Source of the DNA: Coix lacryma-jobi var. lacryma-jobi
Taxonomy: Eukaryota > Streptophyta > Magnoliopsida > Poales > Poaceae
DNA length: 64,000 nt
Direction: 5' to 3'
Assembly (NCBI GenBank): GCA_009763385.1
Contig: CM019829.1
Coordinates: 41,688,339-41,752,338, forward strand
Both the position numbers and the translations under genes were made by a program. Position 1 is the first letter of the stretch. Every line of letters begins with the position of its first letter. Shown here piece by piece: positions 55,102-64,000 of this stretch. The notes under the pieces were generated by a model. The model had not been told where the DNA came from. It made no database searches and saw nothing but the letters and a program-made list of their open reading frames with translations.

Positions 55102-58100
55102 ATGGCTGCCAGAGGAGGTGGTATTGGAGGTGGACGTGGACGTGGTCGTGGTCGTGGAGCACCTGTTAACCCACCACCACCACCCCCAGTTGACATTCAG
55201 TAGTTGATGGGCATCCAAGCCCAATTTATGCAAACCATGATGCAACATATGCAGAATCAGCCAGTTGGAGGAGCACCACCGATGCAAGTGAGGGACAAGA
55301 GGGGTGAGTTTTTGAAGGGTCACCCGCCAGTGTTCTCTCATGCTGCTGATCCCCTGGAGGCTGATGACTGGCTTCGTGCCATTGAACGCCAGCTTACCAT
55401 CGCGCAATGTAATGACCAGGAGAAGGTGCTCTATGCTTCTGGTCAGTTGCAAGGAGCTGCTCTGGATTGGTGGGAATCGTTTCAGTTCGGTCGCGCCAAC
55501 AATGCCCCAGCTGTCACATTTGAGGAGTTCAAGAGCAACTTCAAATCGTACCACATCCCTGCTGGCTTGATTGAGTTGAAACAGGAAGAATTCAGATCTC
55601 TACGCCAAGGAGCCATGACTATTGCCGAGTACCGTGACAAGTTTGCTCAATTATCACGCTATGCCCCTACCGATATTGCTCTGGATGCTGACAAGCAGCG
55701 TCGCTTCCTTAAGGGTCTGAATGACGGACTAGCACTGCAGCTAATGTCCAATGAGTATGCCAGCTATCAGACCTTAGTCAACCGTGCTATAGTGGTTGAC
55801 AACAAACGCAAGGAGATGAAGGCTAGAAAGAGGAAGCTCCAAGGTCAGTCGTATGGTAGTAACAACCGCCCTCGTCCTAACTTTACACCAGGCAACCAGC
55901 AGAGGTACCAGGGACCTACCACTCAGTGGAACCGCAACCAGGGACAACAACGTCCGCCATACCCGCAACAGCAGCAGAACAATACTCAGGCCCAGCGCCA
56001 AGGCACCCCCAACAATGCTCCCATGAAGAGTAGTGCACCCAACACCCCCGTCAAGAATGGAACACCCAATGCCTGTTACCGTTGTGGTGATCCCGGTCAC
56101 TATGCCAACCGTTGTCCGAAGAGGCAAGATCAGCTCCCACCTCAGAATAATGGGCAGAAGGGAAGGCAGCAAGCACCCCCTAATGCGGGCAAAGTGAATC
56201 ACGTGTCCGCAGAGACCGTGCAGGAAGCGCCATAAATTATGCTTGGTACATCCAACATCAGTTCTATCCCCGCTACAGTTCTTTTTGATTCTCGTGCATC
56301 GCATACTTTTATATCACATACATTTGTTAGAATGCATAATCTACCTGTTAGTCTCATGAAAACCCCTATAATGGTTACCTCACCGGGTGGAGGATTGCAA
56401 GCTACGCTTCAGTGTATGCCTATAGATGTGTCCCTAGGGAGGGTAAATTTCTCAGTATCCCCAATTGTGCTGAGAACAGCTGGTATTTATTTGATACTGG
56501 GTATGGACTGGATGAAGAGGTGCAAGACAGATATACAGTGTCAAGATAAAGTTGTGACAGTTACCACAGCTAAGGGAGACAGAATCAGTGTGAAGGTAGT
56601 GCTACAACCAACACCAACTGCAACCGTGAACCAAATGAATGAAGAGGTTTTCCAGGAAGATCTAGTGGTGGATGAGTTTCCGGATGTGTTCCCCGAGGAC
56701 TTGCCAGGTATGCCACCTGATCGCGACATTGAATTTATTATTGAGCTTTTACCTAGAACTTCACCCATAGCTAAAAGACCATATAGAATGGGAGTACCTA
56801 AATTAGAAGAACTTAAGAAACAAATTAAAGAGTTACAAGAAAAAGCGTTTATTCGTCCTAGTTCATCACCTTGGGGAGCTCCTGTTATCTTTGTTGACAA
56901 GAAGGATGGTGGTCAACGGATGTGTGTTGACTATAGATCGCTTAATGAGGTTACTATCAAGAATAAGTAGCCATTGCCAAGGATTGATGATCTGTTCGAT
57001 CAACTTAAAGGTGCATGTGTGTTCTCTAAGATTGATCTGCATTCTGGTTATCATCAGTTGAAGATTCGGGCATCTGATATTCCAAAGACAGCTTTCACTA
57101 CCAGGTATGGGTTGTATGAGTATACAGTCATGTCATTTGGATTGACCAATGCACCTGCGTTCTTTATGTATTTGATGAACAAAGTGTTCATGGAATATCT
57201 CGACAAGTTCGTAGTTGTGTTTATTGATGATATTCTGGTATACTCTAAGAACAAGGAGGATCATGTTAAACATCTAAGGTTAGTAATACAGAAACTCAGA
57301 GAGCACAAGTTGTATGCCAAGCGCAGCAAGTGTGAGTTTTGGCTGAAGGAAGTTTCTTTCCTTGGACATGTTATTTCTAATGGAGGCATCTCAGTAGATC
57401 CAAGCAAGGTTGAAGATGTGTTGAACTGGAAGCCACCAACGAATGTGACCGAGATTCGTAGTTTCCTTGGATTGGCTGGTTACTACAGAAGGTTCATTGA
57501 AGGATTCTCCAAGCTTGCTAAGCCAATGACAGCTCTGCTAGAGAAGAATGCTAAATTTGTCTGGTCCGATAAATGTCAGGCTAACTTTGAGGAGTTGAAG
57601 AAACGTCTGACCACAGCTCCGGTATTGATACTGCCAGATCTGAGTAAGGATTTCTCTATTTATTGTGATGCATCTCGTCAAGGTTTGAGTTGTGTTCTTA
57701 TGCAAGAAGGGAGAGTTGTAGCATATGCATCAAGACAGTTGAGAAAGCATGAGCTGAATTATCCCACACATGATCTAGAGTTGGCAGCTGTTGTCCATGC
57801 ATTGAAAATTTGGAGACACTATCTAGTGGGTCACAAGACAGACATCTATACTGATCATAAGAGCTTGAAGTACATCTTCACTCAGTCTGATTTGAATTTG
57901 AGACAACGCAGATGGTTAGAATTGATTAAGGACTATGATTTGGAAATACACTACCATCCCGGAAAGGCTAATGTCGTAGCAGATGCCTTGAGCAGAAAAA
58001 GCTATGCCAATGAGATCCGAATTGCTTCTATGCCATATGAGTTGTGTGCTGAATTTGCACATCTGAATCTGGGAATTGTGACCAACAGAATGGAATTGGT

Positions 58101-59541
58101 ACTTGAACCGGTATTGATGCAAGAGATACGTAAGGGTCAGATGGCAGATGAGAAGTTGAACCAGATAGCAGATAATATTGTTCTTGGCAAAGCATCAGGT
58201 TTTCGGTTAGATGATGATGGTACGTTATGGCATGGGAATAGGTTATGCGTGCCAGAAATCAAGGAGATACGTGAGACTATACTGCGAGAAGTGGATGAGT
58301 CAGCTTATTCCATTCATCCTGGAAGCACTAAGATGTACCTTGATCTGAAGAAAAAGTATTGGTGGGATGGACTGAAAAGAGATGTAGCCGAGTACGTCGC
58401 TATGTGTGATACTTGTCAAAGAGTAAAAGCAGAACATCAGAGACCCGCCGGTCTGTTGCAACCGATGAAGATACCTGAATGGAAGTGGGAAGAAGTTGGT
58501 ATGGACTTTATAGTTGGGTTGCCTCGTACTCAGAGAGGATACGACTCCATATGGGTAATAGTTGATCGATTGACTAAAGTTGCTCACTTTATACCGGTCA
58601 AAACTACCTATACGGGAGCTAGATTGGCAGAATTGTATATGGAACGGATAGTATGTTTGCATGGAGTGCCTCAGAAGATTGTGTCAGATCGTGGTACTCT
58701 GTTCACCTCTCACTTTTGGCAGATGATACATCGATCATTGGGTACAAGGTTGAACTTTAGTACTGCTTATCATCCTCAGACTGATGGACAGACGGAAAGA
58801 ACAAATCAGATTCTGGAAGACATGTTGAGAGCTTGTGCATTACAGTATGGCACCAGTTGGGACAAGAATTTGTGTTATGCAGAGTTCTCGTACAACAACA
58901 GCTATCAGGAGAGTCTTAAGATGGCACCGTTTGAAGCTTTATATGGGAGACCGTGTAGAACACCGTTGTTCAGGGATCAGACAGGTGAGAGTCAAGTGTT
59001 TGGACCTGATGTGCTGAGGAATGCAGAGGAACATGTCAGGATAGTCAGAGATAACCTGAGAGCCGCTCAGTCCCGACAGAAGAGTTATGCAAACAACCGT
59101 CGTCGAGATCTATCTTTTGCAGTAGGTGATTATGTCTACCTGAAGGTGTCACCGATGAGAGGTGTGAAAAGGTTCAATAAGAAAGGAAAGCTAGCACCCA
59201 GGTATATTGGACCATTCAAGATTCTTGAAAGACGTGGTGAAGTGGCATATCAGTTAGAGTTGCCTGAAAGCTTGTCAGGAGTGCATGATGTGTTTCATGT
59301 TTCTCAGTTGAAAAAGTGCCTGCGAGTGCCCGAAGAGCAGATACCGTTGGAAGTGCTCACAGTCAAAGAAGATTTGACTTATGATGAGTATCCGACAAAG
59401 ATTTTAGAAACAGCTGAAAGAGTTACCAGGAGCATAGTAATAAAGATGTGCAAGGTTCAATGGAATCGATACTCAGAAGCAGAGGCAACTTGGGAAAGAG
59501 AAGAGGATCTGAGAAAGTCATACCCGCAGTTGTTTGAGTAA
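55102..59541 (+). pseudogene. gag-pol: Gypsy E gag-pol with chromodomain-like tail, three in-frame stops
   Basis: One frame throughout, from MAARGGGIGGGRGRGRGRG to TAA 59539-59541, broken by TAG 55201-55203, TAA 56233-56235 and TAG 56968-56970. Gag has the Retrotrans_gag domain (ALDWWESF) and a CCHC knuckle at 56073-56114. The protease core at 56287-56295 reads D-S-R in place of D-S-G. Reverse transcriptase has FIDDILVYS (57220 on), RNase H has YCDASRQGLSC, and integrase has an HHCC zinc site. Catalytic D, D and E codons are at 58504, 58687 and 58795. The C-terminal stretch KVQWNRYSEAEATWEREEDL (59452-59511) is chromodomain-like and would guide integration in chromatin. From 56974 on, the frame is open for 855 residues. 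Confidence 0.93.
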
Positions 59542-59570
59542 GCATCGCTGGAATCTCGAGGACGAGATTC

Positions 59571-59583
59571 TTTAAGGGGGGTA
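59571..59583 (+). other. Polypurine tract of Gypsy E
   Basis: TTTAAGGGGGGTA lies four bases before the 3' LTR start. Confidence 0.88.
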
Positions 59584-59587
59584 GAAT

Positions 59588-62496
59588 TGTAACATCCCAA
59601 AAATTGCATCATTTTAAAAATAGGCAATATGATTTAATTGTTGCATTTTATGTGTTTCATAAAACCTAGTTAATAAATTATTTGCAAAAGCTAAAATAAA
59701 TCCTAAGCCAAAGACCTTGATGATGCATACATGCTGGTGCATATTATATTTTTGTGATGATTGGTTTTACTCAAAACTTGTTTGAATTCAAAAGGAATTT
59801 CAAATTTGCTTTTGAAATCAGTTTCTGAAAAATGGAAAACCATTTTCTTCTCCTCTCCTCTCCCTTTCTCCTTTTGGCCCGAGCCAGCCGGCCGGCCCGC
59901 TCCTTCCGGCCCAGTCGACCACCGGCGCCCTAACCTTTTTCCCACCGCCGGCCTGCTTCCTCCCCTCTCCTTCTCGCGCACGGCCCAACTCGGCGGCCCA
60001 TCTCCCTTCCTGCAGTCGCAGCGCGCGCTTCCCTCTCTCTCTCGCTGACGCCGATGGCCCGCGTGTCAGCTCGATCACTTTCCTCCCGTGTCCGACCCGA
60101 ACACGAGTCAGAGCTCCGGTCTCCATCGAATCCACGCCTCCTCCTCGATTTCCATCTGTTTTGGAGCCCCTACAAAACTCCCGAGCGTCTGCCGCCTCTC
60201 CTCACGCAAATAGCTCACGCTCTCGTGCCCTAAACTGCTCCCGCGACAAGCTCTGCCGCCTCCGAGTTTCCGCCGCCGTCAACCCGACGCTTCAACGAGT
60301 TCCAACGCTCGCAAGAGGTCCCTAGAGCTCCTTCTTGATCTTCCGAAGCTAGCCGAGCTTTTTCCCCTCTTTTTCCCTCTCGTTTTGGTGCCTTAATCCC
60401 TCGCCGTCGTTGCAGAGCCCCGCCGTCCGCCTCGCCGTGCAATCCGCCGTCACAGAGACCTCACCGACGCCATCATCACCTCGGGTGAGTTCGCCTTGAT
60501 CTCCTCTTTCGATTGGACCCACTCCCGAGGTCTCTACCGTACCGTAGCCCTAACCCGAGCAAGCGCCGCCGCCTGCCGGCCATGGCGCCGCCGTGGAGTG
60601 TCCCCTTCCTCCGCGCTGGTTTAAAAGCGCCGCCATCCTCCCTCCGTTTTAATCTAAGCCGTCCATCTGAGATTCAACGATCTCCATCAGCCGATACCCC
60701 TTCGGCGTCAACTTTGCATAAGAGCCCTTACAACTTTTCGGGTCTAAACCCGCGGTCCATGATGTACTGTGCTCTGTGTCTGCGAAATCTTCCGTCTAGA
60801 CCCCTGCGTTTCTTGCAAATTGAGGCGCAGTCCGGTCGATTCTGCAAATTCGATTTAAATCGTTTTAAATTCAAATTCGATTTCAATTTATTTACAGTTT
60901 TGCCACCAGTTTCAAATGCTTATAACTTCTACGTTTTTAGTCCGTTTTAGTCCGTTCAAGTTGCGTTAGATTCGTTTTGAAAAGATCTATCTATCTGTAT
61001 GAAAATATATATACTGTTTTCTGTAATTAAAATTTGAGTTAGGTTTAATCTACTAACTAAGGTTTTGTAACTTGTTTAGCTCATAACTTTCGCGTTATAA
61101 TTTCGTTTTTCGTGATCTTCGCGTTTATGTGATCGTGATAGACCGTAGTTTCTGTTTTCAAACTTTTTATATTATTTTCTTGCTATTGGTGTAATGTTCT
61201 AATTATAGCTTGTTTGCTTTGCATGATTGTTGTCCCGATGATTGTGTGTTGATGTGGTAATCGAGTATAGACGGTGAGACAAACGCTGGTGATCAGGAAC
61301 CCTTCTACGACAACCAAGAGCAACCAGAGTTCTCTGAATCAGGCAAGTATAGCATGGGATCCTCCTTGTTGACCTATTCACCATGAATCATCTAAATTCA
61401 TATGCATGTGTCTAATTTTGATCTCCTATCTAGTTTACCCTAGGTGTTTGACCCGTTACCTAGTTAACCTTGGGATGCTATGCATATGGGTAGAATTTTG
61501 CTAGAGCTTTACTTAAACCAAACATGATCTAATAACGGTGAATAAAACTTGATCTTTTTAGCAACATGGTTTAGGACCTCCTGTCAGCAAAAGCTGGGAC
61601 ATACAGTGCAACCATGAGGGTTATATGGCTCTGACCTTAGCTCAGTATAAGGACCTTTTCTAGCTTGTTAGTGGACACCTGTATAGGCGCGTTGGGTCTT
61701 GCCGAGCTGGATTTAGGGCGGCTACTTTCACCTTGCCTGCGTTGCCGTAAGGTTGGGAGACCCTTCTTCCCCTTGCCTTAAGACCTAGCGACCCTAACTT
61801 GTTAGACGAACCTTTGAAAGACTTTGCGTGTATCCTGCCCGCTCACCTCAGAAGTGTTATGGGAGTAATCAACCCGGGCATCTGGATATCACGACTCATC
61901 GGGTAAAGTGTACAACCTCTGCAGAGTGTAAAACTGATATATCAGTCGTGCTCACGGTTACGAGCGGCCCGGAAAACTCACAGATTAGTTGTTAAATGTT
62001 GTTTATTTATGTTGCTCATGTTGATTACTTTATTGCTATGTTTCAGTTATTATGATCATGTGGATTGGGTTTAAGCATTCATATATGTTTACCTTAATAT
62101 AAAATGTTGCCAATTAAAAGCTACGGCAGTTTAACCAGTGTCAGCCTTATTTGAGCCTCATGAACCCCATGTTACACTTGTTAAGTACGAGATGTACTTA
62201 TGCTTGTTTATTTCTTTCTACTTGGATAAAAATCCCGGATGGGTAACAGATTGCTATGGTAATGATGACTTCCCTGAAGAGTTCTAGTCTTGCTGTCAAC
62301 CAGACATCTTCCCTGTGATGGAGCTACCGCGAGAGATACTTTATTTATCCGCTGCTATGTAAAGACTTTGAATAATATTCGTTATGTAATAAACATATGT
62401 GATGGTACTTCTTAATTTGTGGCTTATGTGTGTGATTGATCTCTGGGCACACATGAGTTATTGCATTCAATTTTGTTCTTAAAATTGGGTGTGACA
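59588..62496 (+). mobile_element. 3' LTR of Gypsy E
   Basis: Compared with the 5' LTR it has a 21-bp deletion between CGGCCTG direct repeats (5' copy near 38626-38652) and one lost A in a run of A. The remainder aligns without gaps with about 46 substitutions. It ends GTGTGACA before ATCAC. Open frames at 60513-60950 and similar lie in the LTR in both copies and are not taken as genes. Confidence 0.95.
62388..62393 (+). terminator. Polyadenylation signal of Gypsy E
   Basis: AATAAA in the 3' LTR, conserved at 53158-53163 in the 5' LTR. RNA ending shortly after it is the expected R/U5 border; this is inferred from the motif only. Confidence 0.5.
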
Positions 62497-62501
62497 ATCA
62501 C

Positions 62502-62670
62502 TTGAGATACTTTTACATGGTAAAAACATGGATGTCCTACAAAATAAGTGAGAGCACCAAAACTCGTGGAACTTGTTAGAATCAAACCCTACAACTATGC
62601 TTTATGGTTCATTTCATGTCATTCTATGCATTAGTTGATGGTATAATATTGACATTGAGGACCGTCAACA
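62502..62670 (-). mobile_element. 5' LTR of Gypsy H, second segment
   Basis: It continues 36951-38262 after the ATCAC duplication and ends CCGTCAACA on the plus strand, so the minus-strand LTR begins TGTTGACGG, mirroring the TGTTGACG at 36951. Joined length is about 1481 bp. Its insertion point is within the gag frame of fragment F. Confidence 0.85.
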
Positions 62671-63406
62671 ACCATGCAAAAGTTGTACCAATAAGAGATA
62701 AAGGAAAATGTCATACATTCATGAAATCTAAAGTACTAGCTTCACCCATTTGTGCAAGGAACATACTAACATGTTCCATGGTTGATTTACTACCATCACC
62801 ACTAAATTTATAAAGTTCTGGTACTCTCCAACCATCAGGTGCTTTCATAAAATCAAAGTGTGGAGGGTACGGTTTAAAGTAGGTGGTCCTACTTGGCTTG
62901 ATTTGGACCCCCAAGCTACTTTCTAGGGATCTAGTTATCTCCTCTTTGAACCGATTTAAGGCTCGGCCAAAATCTGTTGCGGCGGGGTTGGGAGCATCGT
63001 CGTGTATTGGAATCTGACTTGAAGACTTCGGTGGATTGGGTAATACAATACCCTATCCCACCGAAGTTCTATTCATTGTCGCCCCCTGGTCGGTCCGTGC
63101 AGTCCGGCCAGAATTACGGTGGATGTTATTGGTTTGTGCTGACGTACTAGCTCCACCATGACCGGTTCTATCAGTTTCGTTTGCCGATAAACCCGATTGT
63201 AATTGACCAAAATTTGGGTGTGAGGTTTGGCCCTCAAAGAAACTTAAAGGCATACCGAACTGTGGTTGTTCGGTCGGATGATCAGGCTCGATAGTCTTAC
63301 CCTCTAACTTATCCATACAAGTGCTAAGTAATTTAAATGAATGTTGAATGGTATTGGTAAGAGCTTTTGTAGCGCCATCTAGCATTACTAAATAATTAGC
63401 ATGGGT
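62671..63406 (-). pseudogene. Gypsy F gag fragment
   Basis: The minus strand encodes MLDGATKALTNTIQHSFKLL (from 63385), PQFGMPLSFFEG, then FKPYPPHFDFMKAPDGWRVP and LYKFSGDGSKSTMEH, ending at HFPLSLIGTTFAW where the H LTR starts. The frame is constant but has TAG at 63053-63055 and a TGA after FMNV near 62709. These phrases match gag N-termini of grass Gypsy elements. Both sides are cut by other LTRs (H at 62670, J at 63407), so it is the oldest layer here. Confidence 0.75.
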
Positions 63407-64000
63407 GTTGATGGTCCTTAAACACTTGTTTTACCATCAACATTTTACCCAAAAATTCAACAAAAAGGCATGAAAAGTAGTCAAATAGATTTCAAACTAA
63501 CCAAATTCCGCATGTCCATAGATTTTTAATTGAATGCAGGATTTGGACCAAATTTGGAGAATGGACCCACCAGGGGCCGAGCCCACTCACCAGGGCCCAT
63601 TTCGGCCCTAGTGGGGTGGCGCTCGCCACCAAGGAGAGGCCCAAACTCTCCCTTGCCACGTCACTGATCCGTGTGACCACCCCAGGGTGGAATCTTAGCC
63701 ATTGGTCACTAGGTCGGTGGCATCGGAGGGCTAAGAAGAGAAGTCACGTGGATCGTGACCTAATTGCCCATGTGACGGTTATTTGGACATGCAATAGACC
63801 TTGGAACCGCCTTGGAGGAGTCCCTGGAGACCGTAGGATCAATGATGGTGCATCCAAGGGCCAGGGGGTGGCGGCCGCCACCTAGGGTTGGCGCCCGCCA
63901 TTAGGGTTTGCCCTAGGTTGGTTGGCTGCCCCCTATAAGTACCCCCCTCACTCACTTGGGCTATAAATACCCCCTGGAGGTGTCACTTCACTTCAAGCAA
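63407..64000 (+). mobile_element. LTR J, partial, Gypsy-like
   Basis: It begins TGTTGATGGTCC, with ACCATCAACA 26 bases further on, abruptly replacing the gag frame of F. TATAAATACC at 63962 is promoter-like. It runs off the window. No polypurine tract precedes it, so it is a 5' or solo LTR. Open frames inside show no domain. Confidence 0.6.

Larger units (their letters stand above)
38263..62496 (+). mobile_element. Gypsy E: chromovirus (Tekay/Del-like) split by Copia C
   Basis: LTRs start TGTAACATCCC and end GTGTGACA. The 5' LTR is 38263-40099 plus 52173-53266 (2931 bp without the insertion). The 3' LTR is 59588-62496 (2909 bp). It has a primer site, an extra ORF before gag, one gag-pol frame with a chromodomain-like tail, and a polypurine tract. 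About 46 substitutions are visible between the LTRs (about 1.6%). Three in-frame stops and a changed protease motif show it is inactive. Tekay/Del assignment rests on LTR length, gag and integrase style. Confidence 0.93.

Noticed and set aside
63959..64000. Host gene promoter (TATAAATACC)
   Set aside because: It lies in sequence that starts with an LTR-like TGTTGATGG and interrupts a gag frame; an LTR promoter is more likely.

Overview
The window is plant nuclear DNA made almost wholly of nested LTR retrotransposons. I recognise no host protein-coding gene, rRNA or tRNA. SIRE/Maximus-type Copia elements, a chromovirus with 2.9 kb LTRs, Tat/Athila-type Gypsy debris, a grass-style MITE and a long-inverted-repeat Mutator-like element all point to a large-genome grass. 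Panicoid or Andropogoneae is my guess, from element style only.

Layout, left to right. (1) 1-1561 is a Copia LTR cut by the window edge and inserted into a decayed Tat-type Gypsy on the minus strand (1562-4553, resuming at 18355-18443). (2) 4554-18349 is Copia A (+), complete with 1571-bp LTRs and target duplication CACTT. It carries broken gag and pol, a 311-bp MITE in pol, and a long 3' module with a palindrome array and a degenerate extra ORF. (3) 18444-28282 is Copia B (-), whose 3' LTR is truncated; a 989-bp foldback Mutator-like element sits in its 3' region. (4) 28283-32789 is unresolved retroelement debris, including a second, inverted, 5'-truncated LTR of the B family. (5) 32790-34678 is a solo LTR (duplication AGAAT) inside the decayed interior of an Athila/Tat-type Gypsy H (-). 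H's primer site is at 36924 and its LTR starts at 36951. (6) 38263-62496 is chromovirus Gypsy E (+, duplication ATCAC), inserted into the H LTR. (7) 40100-52167 is Copia C (-, duplication TCATA), inserted into the 5' LTR of E. C has intact-looking gag and pol and nearly identical LTRs. (8) 62502-64000 holds the rest of the H LTR, a Gypsy gag fragment F (-), and the start of another LTR, J (+).

The nesting gives a relative history. F was hit by H (and separately by J), H by E, and E by C. By eye the LTR pairs differ by about 3-4% (A), 1.6% (E) and 0.2% (C), which agrees with that order. C is the only element that looks potentially autonomous.

The most interesting signals are non-coding. Copia C carries two independent sets of repeated hairpins whose stems change in a compensating way. 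CGGAC..GTCCG-type palindromes recur in the LTRs of several different families. Splice-site-like sequences sit exactly at the gag/pol junctions of the three Copia elements and directly before the two 5' ORFs of Gypsy E.
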